Source: Anaspis maculata (lineage: Eukaryota; Arthropoda; Insecta; Coleoptera; Scraptiidae). From it: DNA of 64,000 nucleotides. The stretch lies in NCBI GenBank assembly GCA_949128115.1, contig OX421968.1:4278001-4342000 (forward strand), written 5' to 3'. Position 1 is the stretch's first letter, and every line of letters begins with the position of its first letter. Positions 1 to 11,786 of the stretch are shown here, in pieces. A model generated the notes under the pieces. It did not search any database, was not told the DNA's origin, and worked only from the letters and a program-made list of their open reading frames with translations. The position numbers were made by a program, and so were the translations under genes.

Positions 1-1011
1 AATTTACCTACGACCACTACCGTAAGTAGTGCCGTCCCGTATACCGCACAACTCGGAACCTAAGTAAGTGAGCCCTTACGCACATCGTGACGTATTCTGT
101 AAAGTAAATCGCACAGCGTGCGGTAATGGTAAAGTAAATCGCACAGTTAGGGAATTCATGTTTCTGATGTTGGGGGAATTTTGATCGAAAGACATTTTCA
201 AATAATTCACATTCAAAAATAGCAGCATTTCACGGGAACCTGACGCATGCCCCAGTAGCACCTTTCACACCGAGAGCATAAGCGAGACCAGCTGTATATA
301 TTCGTAGCGAAGGCATGGCCATAGAAGTGAGATGTATCAACAACAAAATCGTCCAGATTTTTTTCCAAGTGAGGGATTTGAGAATTTCTTGATTAAATTT
401 TAGCTTGCATTTGTAGGGCTTAGTTTCTACCTGATCACAATAATTTTGCGAGATTTATTCAAAAAGATTCAAAATATCAATGCAAGGATTGATACTTGGG
501 ATCAAGTAGGTGTAAAAATTAGACAGTTACAACAAGCATCAAATGTCTGATGACAGGTACTCTGCTGCCTGCCTACCAAAGTTCGATAATTTTCAAATAA
601 TACTATTTATTGCTGTCCAATATTCATGTCCCAGTGTTGTAATCCAACTATTTATATCACCACACCGAACGAATAATTGAATGGCTATAGGTAGGTACGC
701 TTCTAAATACACCTCAGGCCTCGCTTTAGGCACAGTAAGTGAACACTCAATTTTCAAGAATCGATTTGTGGGTGCTTTTCTTTTAGGTCTCGACGAAAAG
801 CGTTGTACAACAGACAACCACCGAGTCAGCAGACACCAGAGTTTGAAAATGCTATCCGTCTTTGACATTGGATTAATCTGATGGCCATAAACACCACTCA
901 AAGTACCTACCCCTTCTCCGATTTACTGTAGTTTTAGTTTTCAAAAGTGTATAATGTGAGATACATAATACTATTATTCTTACATGACATTGTACATGAC
1001 ACGAGTAGTCA
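1..1011. other. No gene recognised
   Basis: AT-rich DNA. Short open frames occur on both strands but none shows a domain, codon pattern or promoter context that I can defend. No tandem array or terminal inverted repeat was found by eye. Confidence 0.5.
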
Positions 1012-1350
1012 GAATCAGAATCAGAATAAATTTATTTCCATAAAAAGCTCCACCATTGTAAAACATAGAAATGAAAATACGTCAACAAACACAATATAAA
1101 TAAAACTATCCAGCACAGTTGCTTATAAATTCATCAACAGTATATGGCTCCAGACGCACCAACAGATCCATTATTTCTCGTTTGAAAATATTTTTTTCTT
1201 TTATCAACTTTAATCTATTGGGCAAAACATTAAAAAATTTCATGGATCTGTATAAGGTACTTTTTTCCGTCTTTGACAGTCTGTGGTGCGGGTACACATA
1301 GTTGACGTTTCGCGTATTGACCGAATGTTTTGCCTCGTAACCCAAGTAGC
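1012..1350 (-). pseudogene. LINE ORF2 C-terminal stub with 3' tail
   Basis: The minus frame ending at 1106 encodes about 80 residues resembling the extreme C-terminus of jockey/CR1-like LINE ORF2 proteins: an NTRN motif, then HHRLSKTEKS, a KFFNVLPNRLK block and a final VDEFIS. This part of the family lies after the reverse transcriptase and has no known catalytic role. On the minus strand the stop is followed by about 90 bases of 3' UTR and a short TGATTC-type repeat tail at 1012-1035, typical of a LINE 3' end. Everything upstream is missing, so this is a dead-on-arrival 5'-truncated copy. The clade assignment is inference. Confidence 0.6.
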
Positions 1351-1469
1351 CTCGTACCCTGAGTAGTAAAGCAATTACGCACTCAGGGCACTGGCGGCTC
1401 CAGCATTTTTGAACAGGGGGTACGGTTCACCGACCAGGCGCCCTTAAGGTGAGGGCTACGATCAAAATA

Positions 1470-1648
1470 AAGGTGCGTTCAGTCAGCTTTTTCAACCGCA
1501 AGTTTTAATTTTAGTCGTAAGCGGGGTCTCGCTTATTGGCTGTTTTGAGGAGGCTGGTTCATAAGAGGTTCATAAGAACCAATGAGCGTCGCTGCGCTTG
1601 CGACTAAAATTGAAACTTGCTACTAAATAAGCTGACTGAACGCACCTT
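1470..1648. mobile_element. MITE with TA target duplication
   Basis: A 179-bp element with imperfect inverted repeats of about 70 bp starting AAGGTGCGTTCAGTCAGC. It is flanked by TA at 1468-1469 and 1649-1650, as in Tc1/mariner-type MITEs. A second copy of the terminal 16 bases (GCTGACTGAACGCACC) follows immediately at 1651-1666, suggesting a partial duplication or a remnant of an earlier copy. It lies inside the hAT-like element 1389-3227. Confidence 0.7.
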
Positions 1649-1686
1649 TAGCTGACTGAACGCACCCCAAGCTCCATGCTTCTCTC

Positions 1687-2191
1687 CAGTGGCGTACCCA
1701 GATTTATAGACAAATGGGGGGGAATCGAGAAGGTTTTGTGTATATTTTAAAGATCGAGTCTGTATTGGACGACCGCAACCAGCAAAAACTAGCGCCGTAG
1801 GCGAAAATTTTTGGGTATAATAATGATAATATTGACAATAATAAGCAGAAAAAAGGAGAGCCTCCCTAATTCATTTTGTTTTCTTTCCTTCGAGGTTCAG
1901 TCAAAACTCAAAAGTGCTAAACTATTCAAAAAACATAACCTAAATTCTATTCAGTAGGTATCAAGCAATCAATTAAATGATAATATAGAGCCTCCTTGGA
2001 GCCTTGGTCAGCTCTTTAAAAATTTTGCCAGGGGATAGGTGTGGACGTCAGGGGACACATCATACATTTTTTTTTTGTATTGCGCATGAAGTCTTTGGGG
2101 AATAATAATGTATCAGATTTTTCCTGTTCGAAGGTCGAAGTCTTGGAGAGGGAATTATCCCCTCCATCCCTCCCCCGTGTGTACGCCCCTG
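1687..2191. mobile_element. Short hAT-like MITE, 8-bp TSD
   Basis: The left end reads CAGTGGCGTACCCA and the right end TGTACGCCCCTG, an imperfect inverted pair typical of insect hAT MITEs. The flanks are a perfect 8-bp repeat CTTCTCTC at 1679-1686 and 2192-2199. At about 505 bp it has no room for a transposase. It sits inside the larger hAT-like element 1389-3227 and is therefore younger than it. Confidence 0.8.
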
Positions 2192-3325
2192 CTTCTCTCT
2201 ATGACTTTACTCGAACTTTTTATATGTAGTTGATTCAGAAGCAATTTTCAGAGAAAAACGATCATGACAACAGATTGGTTTTAAAAGTACCTATAAATTG
2301 AACTCTTCTCTACGTATCTATTCTACAAAACTAAACTTAACGATGCAATCTTCGATTTTCATGGATTTACACCTATCTGCCTTTACTGTCATTACTAACA
2401 GGGTATAATTAATTGAATTAACAGGGTATAATTTAGTCATTCTCCATCAGTCATCGTAGACCAACTTCTGGTTTTGACGGAGCCTGGAGCCTCTAGCCCT
2501 CAGCAGTAATGATCTACCTATTTACTGTTGGGAGTACATATATTTACTATTTCACTCATCTCATAACCATGTACCTGGTTATGGCTTATAGGATCATGGT
2601 GTTCAAAAATTGAAATTAGGAAGTTTTTTTGCCATAACTTCCAGATCGGCGAATCAATTTTTCTGAAACTTGGCTCAGGAAGACGGATTTACCCACTCAT
2701 TGTTCGATTGGATGCATTATTCTGGAATTGATCTTCTGAAGCTACCATTTCTTCTTTTTCCCGCGGAGTAGGTAATGAGTTACTTCCCGCCCTCGTACAT
2801 AGTATGTAATAAATCAATTACCATAGTGGTTGTGAGTAATAGTACATACCGAGACGGAAAGAGATTCATTACAGACAAGAGCCAAGATAGCTGCACAGCG
2901 CGCCGCGAGCCGATAGTTCGTAATGGTTTATTTATCAACTTTTTTAAAAGCCAGTAATGATCAATTATTATGGTGGTTGTGAGTAGAAGTTCTTTCCACC
3001 TCCACAGATGTTATAAGAATAGTTCCAAGATTCTATCGCGCGACAACCAAAGCGAATTTCCATAGAAACCAATTTCATTGACAAGCTTTTATCGCGTTAA
3101 TTATTTTTTACAAAAAGTATCCATAGGTACTACTCGCGGATTTTTTTTTTAAAATTGACTTCTGGCGCCCCTGATTTGCAACAGGGGGTACGGCCGTACC
3201 GTCGTACCCCCCGTGGAGCCGCCAGTGACTCAGGGAGTACTGCAATTTTTCCCTGCGTGCGTAATATGCTACTTACTACTCTTGTTATGTAATGTACCAA
3301 TAAATAATACTATATTATTATACGA

Positions 3326-3426
3326 GTTTAATAAGACGAAGTTTGTCACACGACTGTTTTTGGGGCATGACGAACGCAGTGAGGAGGGTCCCAAAGAAAG
3401 GAGTGTGACGAAACGTCTTATTAAAC
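3326..3426. repeat. Palindromic MITE-like hairpin
   Basis: The ends are inverted: GTTTAATAAGACG at the left and CGTCTTATTAAAC at the right, with a second paired block TTTGTCACAC / GTGTGACGAAA just inside. Total length is about 100 bp. The centre is CG-rich in otherwise AT-rich DNA. Similar small palindromes occur at 6953, 10841 and 35331. Confidence 0.6.
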
Positions 3427-6247
3427 GAAAGTAATATACTATTTTATCTATTTCGCCGCAAATATTTGGAAGAAATTGGAGAATTCTAGAGGTAGAAATG
3501 TCTTTCAGTGTCATAAAAGTCAAGCGCCAGTACGACACGCATTTGCGTGTCGAAAAGTGGCCAGTACGATACGGGAATAGATAAATATTCATTTCGAAAT
3601 CCGGTAGTGGTCTGAAATCTGAATCCTGGGTCTGTTGTGAGCCTGTATTCCCTGCTCGCCCAATATGATAATAATCTAACTATGAAGCAATATCCTCATC
3701 CCGATGACTAAAAGGGAGTAATTACCATGTCATTTGTGATGATTGACCCATAGTGTGTGTAATTTAGAGATGGAAACGCAACTATGTCGGTCGTACAACG
3801 TGGATAGGGTATGCATATGCACAGCTCATAGAAATTATACTTTATTTAACGTGTTAGGTGGTGGTTCACAAGAAAATACACCGTAAGAAATCGCACAGGT
3901 TGATATAAGTATGTGATTCTCGATGTGATTCAAAATTGATTCGAATAGACGTCATAAGATTTGGTCATTTTAATGTTTCACACATTGAATTTCGCGGCTG
4001 TGATTCTTTACGGTCAATTCACTCGTCCTGTCCTGTTACACAGTCAGTAAATCTGAAAGAAGGGTTATAGCGTCTGATTTGCATATAATTCGAGGCCCAT
4101 GCTTTATTGTAAGAGTGCTGTATATCACGTCATAATTATATTATCACGTATTTAATGCACTTGCTACTGAATCTCTCGTATAACTGTTTATCGTGTACGA
4201 ATTCCGATTTTTTTTTTCGGCTGACGCTATGCTACATACACATAATTCTCGTATAATGGGCAGAAACTGGGCAAATATGGTGTGTCTTATTTCTTATTTG
4301 TATATAAAATCCTATACGACTGGAAATTGTGATTTCACATGGGATTTAATTATTTAGAGAGATACGCATGCACTTTTAGCTCTAACAATAATATAAAACG
4401 AAAACATACCTTCGGGATTTCGAAATGCCATCTCTCTCCGTCTGTAATTTCTTCAAATACGCAAGAAACTCGTCCCGTAATGGATTTTAAGAGTTTATAT
4501 TTTGCTAATGCATTTCTTAAATACCTATAAATCTGAGCAGCGAACTCTTAAACTCTAGGTATCATCTCATACGTTACAGTGTGGGGAAATGTTTTTAAAT
4601 CACAATGCGATACCCGAATACTTTTCTCGGAGGAGTGCTTCCATTCAAATAACGCAGTGATTTACCGACGAGACTTCACAAGAAAATTGTATAGCAAGCG
4701 CCAAGTATAAAGAAAATTTATATGGCATACATACAAAAGTATCATGCGCTCAGTTGTTATTGCTGTAAGATATAATTATTGCTGTTTTTGTTTGTAGTTA
4801 TATGATTTGTATAGTGTGGTTGAATTGAGTATGTTTTGGATGTAGTCAAACATAACTGATAATAATTACTATATCAATTCTGGTTTGGTTATTTGTTTTT
4901 AGTTTGACAATAAGTAAAGCTATATGGTAATTTACGGTGACTTGGGTACGGGTACCTACTTTTGTTATTGTGTTGCAGTTATGTGACAATAGAGGGATGC
5001 CAGGCAGCGCACATACAGCAAGCATCCCCATAAAGAAGGGGGAGTATCACTGACGGAATCATAAAAACCCTGATGGAAAGAATAGTAATGTCGATTTGAA
5101 AGGCAAGTTAGTGAAATCTTCAGATGCTCAGCCATATGTCCCGTCAGACATCGTAGTAATTCGTAATTCCTATTTATGGCGCCTTTTGACTAGTCCACCA
5201 GTATGCCAAGTAAAGTGCTCTCTCTTCACAACGACACATTTCTGGGACATTTATGTTATGTCTAAGGCGGAACATGCAATTGAACATAATTCCTTCGCTA
5301 TTTCACTTCCTTTTCTTTATTGATCGTATTTCTTTATCACTTTTGCTCCACGTCATTATTCCTTTCTGTCATCGAACAGTTGAGCACGCTGAATGATCCT
5401 GCGTCGAAATAACGCCGGGCTTAATTACGCCAATTAATAATCCTAGAAGTGCAATCGGTGTAATAAATGCGAGCATAATGAATACATAAAACATAATTAA
5501 CGATCTAAATGAATTTCACAAGTGTAAAGTGACCGAACTGAAACATCGATCTGTTTAGTACCACATAATTCCGTCATCGATGGTTAATACGAATATAATT
5601 GGCTAATGGCCTATGGCTTACCATCGCTCTAAATCGATAACAAATTCGAGGTAAATTATTTCCTTTTCCTTTTCGCGTTATACGCCGTTCAAGTATCTGT
5701 TTAAAAAAACAGGGCGAAAAGGACGTGCAGGTCCCTTATTATCATCGTGATTAAATAATGCTTAGGGTAGGTAATATATTTTGGCGATGTATCATGCGTA
5801 TACTAAAAAAAAAAAGATGTGTTAAACGATTCGTAAAAATATCTTATTCATGTCAGACACAAGGCGAGCCGATGATTTTGTGAGTTATGTTAGAAACAAG
5901 GAACAAAAGATCGAGTGGTCAAGCCGGAACTGCCCTAAAGCTCCCTGAAGTCGGACTTCCGAGCTTTATGGCCACTCTTTGCTATTCAAAGGTTACCCAA
6001 ATAATATGTCCGACCCATAGATTTACTTCTGCAATATTAAATCAGTCTGCCAGAAACACTCCTCCCACTTATCCCCTGCCATTTTTACAGGGTTTTTATT
6101 TTATTCATTGATTTAGTGCCGTTCGCCTGGTTTTTTAACTATCCATTACGCTCGAAAGCTTTAGAATAAAAATATTATTTATGGCTCTCGATCCAATACA
6201 TTTAAAAACAGATCTCTTATTCTTATATATCAGGATGATGAACAAAC
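3427..6247. other. No gene recognised
   Basis: AT-rich unique-looking DNA. The longest open frames (up to about 75 codons) lack recognisable motifs. I see no repeats, RNA genes or transposon termini here. Confidence 0.5.
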
Positions 6248-6290
6248 AAGTTAATTTGCCCTCACGAGCGTGAGTAGCGCGTTTTCTTAT
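6248..6290 (-). repeat. Possible HINE-like 3' terminus
   Basis: Read on the minus strand this stretch has AAAACGCGCTACT, a perfect hairpin CTCACG-CT-CGTGAG, then GGCAAATTAACTTG followed by TTTG. The order subterminal GCGCTACT, stem-loop and final CTTG before T residues matches the 3' ends of the HINE elements at 24753 and 60566. No matching 5' end was located, so this may be a decayed fragment. Confidence 0.4.
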
Positions 6291-6593
6291 TAGTACAGTA
6301 CGTACTTAAGGCTGTATACACAGCAGGCCAAAATTATTTTGAGGACTCCTCCCTCAAAGATGGAGATAAAAACTCAATTTTTTCTATACGGTGTACTGAG
6401 TGTATTAAAAAATTTAGAGCGTTTTTCAATTATGTGAAAAAATGTATTTTTTTCTTTATTGTTGACAACTTTTTTCAAAAAACGGCTCTGTACTCAATTT
6501 TCTACGTCTCTCAAAATTATAACTTACTTACTTAATCCTTTTGCCTATTTTACCCTCTACGGGTGTAAGGCGGTTTGCGGAGTGGAGTACTCC

Positions 6594-8782
6594 CCCAAGC
6601 AACAAATTAGGGCCAAATTAGGTTAAAATCTACCTCACTATTGGTCAGCGACCAATTTTCAATAGGTCGGATTTACGTTTAATCGACGTCGAATTCAGGT
6701 AAGTGGGGAAAAATAAGTGGGTAATTTAAACGTCGAAAATTGGGCACATAGGTCGATTTGACTTATAGGTTAGATACCCTGTTAGTCGGCTGAACCTAAA
6801 ATAAGTTACATTCTTGGTAACAATAAGTAATTTAAGACCTATTTTTACTAATTTGTGACCTGTGTCTTACAAGACTTGAATAGGTATTATTATCCACCAT
6901 GGTATTATTTTGGGTTTTCCTGACTTATAGTTGGTCATACGACTTTAATAGTATATTATATACCAAGGTTGAGAAAGTATTATCATAGCTGAAGCGCCAG
7001 TTTAGATCCCGAAGCGCAGCTGAGGGATATAAGGCGCTGAAGCTATAATAATTTTCTCGACCGTGGTTTATATAATATTTTTTTTACTACTAGAAAATCG
7101 CCTTTCTAGTTCAGGAACAGGTTAATAATGATGTACTTCACGGCTAGTAGTGAAAAAAAGACATTAGTGCACAATAGTGTTGTTGGTGTTACCATAGTGA
7201 TTGAGTTTCATGGTGGACCTCCGTCCTTCATAGCAAAATATACCTACCTACCTATAGCACGAAACATTTTGCGGACTAAGAGACTCCTCCCTGGTCATAA
7301 TATTCACACGAAGGAAATATTTTTGACAAATGTGCCTCTTGCACCTCCAAATATTGCAATGCGCCTTGGAAAAATCGATTTTTTGCAGAACTTGCGGAAA
7401 TAACAACTTAAATTTTTTTTGGTCAATCACAGTTTAGAGCACTAAAATGTTAACATTAAGCTCTTAAATTGAACAGTGTCTCTTGATTACACTTTTTTTG
7501 CCTGGTGCCTGACAAAAAAACAAGTAATTGAGGGAATACAAAAATTACAGAACAGCTTTTATCGTAATGGCGGACGTGGAACCTGATGGAGTAAGATGGC
7601 GTGTCTGGTGATATTTCGAAATTTGACTTTCAGGGCAAATTTACTATTGTTTTTTACTTATAGGAAAAATTTCCCTTCGAACAGGGCAAAATTACTTGAA
7701 ATTCGAACTTTGAAGTCAAAATTGACCTAATTAGGTAAATTTTACCTCATAGTCTACTCATGGTTTTTTGTTGTTATCGACTTCATAGTCAACTTTCCCT
7801 AAATTACCGATTTGGACCAAATTTCAACTATGAAGACTACAATTTTAAATTACGCGCTCAATAAATCGGAGTCGGAGAGCGATGCTGGTATGTCGATGTC
7901 CGCCATTTCTGACGAAAGCGGAGTTGGATTTTGAGCCGCGCCGGTGACACATGGGTGACACTTTTTTTTAATAGGCGATAGTAAGCTGCGGTGTGCCTAT
8001 ACAGCTTAAACTTCTTACTTGGAGGACATTTTCTGCTTTGCACTATTTGACAGCACAGCACAGCAGGTACTGCTAACACCTAACACTGACAAGAGATGAT
8101 CTGCATGAAAAACCCCAAACAACAAGAGCCAGCTCATTTTCTGACCTCAAAAGCCACATAAGACGGATTTCCTTTAAAGTTCACTATAATGGTACTTTCG
8201 CCCTCCTTTTGACCAGTGTTCCTTAATAAGTCAATTTTTATAGTAATTCTGACCTCAAAGGCAAATGTTCAAATTGAATAGGTCCGCTTTTTTACTAAAA
8301 TAACCCTTGTTATTTACCATGACCTGTAAGGCATTGTGTAAAGTTGAAAATTACCAGATTTGGACTAGTATAAAGAGCTTATTCATAACCAGACTTTGAA
8401 GTTAAAATTAGGGTAATTTCGAAGTAATTGCGACTACCGTTGATAGCTTAAATCAACCTCAGAGGTAAAATGGACTTTAACGGCGAAAGTCAAGCGAAAA
8501 TGAACTAATTTTTGTCCTAGATAATGCCTTATAAATTTTGAAGAATTTGAAGGCATTTTTTAGGTGGAATCTAGGTAATTTTTAACTTCCAAAAACTTTT
8601 TGAAGTCGATGGTAAATTTAGGGTTTTCGCAAGGTTAAATCTTGGTAATTTTTGATTTAAATAATGACTTTGTGGAGCATTTGTCATAGAAGGAAAATTT
8701 CATGTCAAATTCATGCATATTTCGCCTTCTTTAAGTCAATTTGACTTTAGCTTGGTAATTTGGCCCTAAATTGCTGCTTGGG
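6594..8782. mobile_element. 2.2-kb TIR element inside the RTE-like LINE
   Basis: The left end CCCAAGCAACAAATTAGGGC and the right end (reverse complement CCCAAGCAGCAATTTAGGGC) are inverted copies. The flanking DNA on each side is LINE sequence: the C-terminal coding part to the right, the 3' UTR and TAAG tail to the left. No clear target duplication was found. The interior is AT-rich, full of degenerate GGTAAATTT/AAATTTACC-type words on both strands, and has no convincing transposase. It contains the palindrome at 6953-7078. The superfamily is unknown. Confidence 0.55.
6953..7078. repeat. Palindromic MITE-like hairpin
   Basis: An inverted repeat with about 50-bp imperfect arms: ATTATATACCAAGGTTGAGAA at the left is answered by TTCTCGACCGTGGTTTATATAA at the right. 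A CG-rich centre (GAAGCGCAGCTGAGGG) resembles the centre of the hairpin at 3326-3426. It is nested in the 6594-8782 element. Confidence 0.6.
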
Positions 8783-9630
8783 CCGTGGGGTCCCTTCTCC
8801 ATATTTCTCTCCATCCTGTCCGACCTTGTACCGACCGAGTCGCCCCCTCCATCGTCTCTCCCCTCCTCTCCACAGCTTTCCACACTTCATCACACCACGT
8901 TCTTCTAGGTCTTCCCCTGCTTCTTTTCTTTATTGTTCTAGCTTCAAATACTCTCCTGGTTACTCTGTTTTCTTCCATTCTCTTGAGATGAGCGAACCAT
9001 CTTAGTTGTCCTTCTTCTGTTGTTCGATCCACCGGTTTCGTGCTGAGCTTGTCTCTAAATGTTGTGTTCCTTATCTTGTCCATTATTGTCTTGTCATCTA
9101 TTTTTCTTAAGAATCTCATTTCTATCACTTCAATCTTCTTCTTTGTTTCTCTGTCAAAAGTCCAAGAACTCAGACCCGTATTCCAAGATTGGGGTGACAA
9201 CTTTCTTGAATATTACTGTTTTGGTGTCTTTGGGGAATTCTTTGTTTCCTAGGAATGTTGTCTTCATGGAGTTGAATAGTCTTCCCGCTGCTGTGGTTCT
9301 CTCAATGATTTCTTCGTCCAGCTTTCCGTCCTGTATTACGATTGAGCAGTGTTTAAATTTTTCGACTTGTTTCAGTTTTCCGTCGTTTAGCTCAATTGTG
9401 TGTTGTTTTCCCTCCTTGCCAACGGTCATGGTTTGCGTCTTACTCTGGTATCAACCAGAGTACATCAGTTCATGTTGTACTTGTTAAGTTCGCCTTTGTA
9501 TATCTGCATGTTTCTGTTGAGTGTTTCTTCGTTTTTTGCGATTATAACCATATCGTCGGCGTAGCATATTTCGGGAATCTTGATCCTTTGCATCTTCCAG
9601 TGGCCTATGTAGTATTTGTCTTGCATCCTT
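8783..9630 (-). pseudogene. LINE reverse transcriptase C-terminal half, frameshifted
   Basis: Three minus-strand frames in succession encode one decayed protein. At 9630-9470 an open stretch contains CYADDMVIIA, the catalytic YADD motif C of reverse transcriptase, ending at an in-frame stop. From 9429 a frame contains the thumb-like GKLKQVEKFK and a TPILEYGSE motif. From about 9170 a shifted frame contains IEMRFLRKI, an RWFAHLKRM motif and the basic RSRGRPRRTW block normal for the C-terminus of RTE-like LINEs. At least one stop and two frameshifts make it inactive. The final residues before 8783 run into the inserted TIR element. Confidence 0.8.
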
Positions 9631-9636
9631 TCTCAG

Positions 9637-10222
9637 CGTTTGGCAAAGAAACTCACAGCACAGTGCACAGTTTGAGTTCGGAGTTTCTAAATGTTTGAGG
9701 TAACATTAACATCCAAATCAGTCAAAATTGTTGAAAGTTGCACCTTTTTCTTTTGGGGGCGGAGGCTGGAGGCGGCGCCATATCAAAAGTAGCCTATCCT
9801 TTTCCATTTTTAGTCAGCAATCCATATAGCGAAAGACTTAGATCTCTATGTCTTCGGGTTTATGTTTTCCATTCATCTCGTACTTTGGGAGCGGCGTGTG
9901 GTAGCGGCAGCGTTCGGCTTAGCAAATGTTGCACAGTTCGAGGTGGCAGTTTCTTAATGTTTGAGGAAACATCTCAATCAGTAACAATTGTGAAATTTGC
10001 ACTTTTTGTCGTTTGAGGGCGAAATCTGGGGGGCGGCGACTAACCAAAAGTAGCCTATCTTGTTCCATTTTCAGTCAGCTATTCACATTGCGAAAGATCT
10101 AGATCGCTATGGCTTCGGGTTTATGTTTTTCATTTTAAATTGATTGGGGGCGGTTTTTACCAATTTTTTCATGTCGGCGGCGCATATTGAAGATGGAATG
10201 TTTCTGGGCTTACGTTTATACG
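9637..10222 (-). mobile_element. HINE-like element A, truncated reversed copy
   Basis: The sequence is the reverse complement of the internal tandem units of element A (compare 59451-60260): GGCGGCGCCATATCAAAAGTAGCCTATCC, the phrase for AAGACATAGCGATCT, and the CGCCGCC-rich blocks all occur in inverted order. Both termini are missing. The left edge abuts the RTE-like LINE at about 9635 and the right edge stops within the GTTGCCACTTATAAACGTAAG block. Confidence 0.75.
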
Positions 10223-11786
10223 TGGCAACTAAACTACGCACAAATCAATACGTCGTTCCAAAAAAATTTGATTTTTTCTATTTGATGTAAATTTGGAATA
10301 CTAGAATGAAATTGTATTCTGTTTGAATTGTTCGTTGACTTCATTCTTTGGCTATTTTTTTTCGAACGGGAGCTAGAGTTATAAGAGTTATAGCTTGAAA
10401 TTTTTGGTTTAAATCAGTTAAAATCATAAATAATCATTTTCAAGATTGATATTTTAGGGTCATTTTCCAAATAGCTGTTGGTACAATTGCAGAATGATTT
10501 TTGACGTTTAGTGGCGCCAAGGTTCAAAAGTGATTAATATACGTCATTTTCTGTGTTTCGTCGTCACACAAGACACTAGAGCTCAGTGATTTCGGGATTA
10601 TTGGAGGATGGCCCTTCTAATTGGGGACGGGGAGGGCGGTTTTAAGCAAGAAAATCCAAACATATGACGTAATTTTTCAAATCGATATTTGACACACAAA
10701 AATCTGCATCTAGTAGGTATATGCCTCGTGCCTTGGTGATGAATGGCAGAAGTACCAACTTGAAAATTATTCCAATGATTCTTGCGATATGATCTTATCT
10801 ATTTGTAATTTTATTAAAATCAGCACGAAAAACGATGTATGCTACTCGCGCTGAAAACGGCATAGCATGACTCTCTTACATGCAGCTCTCGGCCTAGGGC
10901 CTCGAGCTGCATTCACGTTCGTTATGCTATGCCCGGTTTTCGGCGCTAGTAACATAAAATACTATTCACATACCTTGGTTATGTGGTGTATCTTACATCG
11001 TGTAGGTACCTACCTAGAGAAAGTATAAAGGGCCAGAGGGTGTTGTCATGGGTCCGCACCGCAGACTTCAGATTTGAGTTTCACCGTTATCCAATTCAAT
11101 TTATTTGGAATAGGGTAAGTGCGTAGTGTAAAAAATGGCTGGTAAGTTGAAGTTATTAGTTGCTTCAAAGATCCTGTAAATTTTCTAAATAAAAATATCA
11201 TGCTCATCGCTCATTGTGTCATCATGCGGCAGTTGAGCACATTCGAATTTACCTCCTGGCTAAACATAACAAGATGCCAACATGAAATTCAAATCAATTA
11301 CATATATGTAAAACAAAGTAAACATCAGCAGGAATTTTCTTGATAAACTCCACTCCGGGGCACACGTTACTTACATTGTTACCGGCGCGGCGTCTCATCT
11401 ATATTTCACGATGCAATCCAATGAAACATCAACGATCTATTAGCCTTTAAAATCTGGTAATCTACTTTGAAGAGGACAACACAGGCAGCTTTATGGCACT
11501 AAATTTAATTAAGGTAATGAAAAGGATATCATGCTGGGAAAACCGCCAAGTCCAGTAGGTACTTTATTGTGGTTGTGTGTATGGTGTGGAAATCTAGAAA
11601 AATGTTGCAATGTTATTAATTTGGTAGTCTCGCAGTGAGCTCCCTACATAGCAAGAAGGTATTGACGGAATGATTATCATTTTCGATGGCGTATACAATC
11701 TAACAATAAATACAAATACAAATACTTTTTCGCGTTCTGCCTAGGCGAAATGACAAAACGCCGGCAAAACGCGATTTCAAGCATAT
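10223..11786. other. No gene recognised; contains one palindrome
   Basis: AT-rich DNA. A palindrome at 10841-10952 is listed separately. Around 11028 there is a TATAAA-like word, and at 11106 and 11138 there are two GGTAAGT splice-donor-like words, the second after ATGGCT, but no following exon can be shown. I assign no gene. Confidence 0.4.
10841..10952. repeat. Palindromic MITE-like hairpin
   Basis: The left arm GCTACTCGCGCTGAAAACGG and following GCATAGCATGA are answered at the right by TTATGCTATGCCCGGTTTTCGG and CGCTAGTAAC. The centre has a second pair, TGCAGCTC and GAGCTGCA, around GGCCTAGGGCC. The arms are about 50 bp. No target duplication was identified. Confidence 0.65.

Larger units (their letters stand above)
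1389..3227. mobile_element. hAT-like non-autonomous DNA transposon, 8-bp TSD
   Basis: The termini are inverted: CACTGGCGGCTCCA at the left and TGGAGCCGCCAGTG at the right, followed inward by a related GGGGGTACGG block. The flanks are a perfect 8-bp direct repeat, ACTCAGGG at 1381-1388 and 3228-3235. An 8-bp duplication with CA..TG ends is characteristic of the hAT superfamily. No transposase frame is visible, so the copy is non-autonomous. It carries two younger insertions, at 1470-1648 and 1687-2191. Confidence 0.8.
6522..9635 (-). mobile_element. RTE-like LINE remnant split by a TIR element
   Basis: A 3' portion of a LINE. Its reverse transcriptase and C-terminal coding remains lie at 8783-9630. 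Its 3' UTR resumes at 6522-6593 and ends in a short TAAG-type tail (6522-6535). The 2.2-kb element 6594-8782 separates the two parts. The 5' side stops at about 9635, where a reversed HINE A fragment begins, so the endonuclease and the first half of the RT are lost. RTE affinity is inferred from the C-terminal RWFAHLKRM...RSRGRPRRTW pattern and the short 3' UTR. Confidence 0.7.

Noticed and set aside
7128..7403. 91-codon plus frame in the 6594-8782 element
   Set aside because: No recognisable transposase signature and low-complexity AT-rich context.
11100..11160. ATGGCT followed by GGTAAGT, like a first coding exon with donor site
   Set aside because: No acceptor-bounded downstream exon with coding character could be found, and donor words occur by chance.
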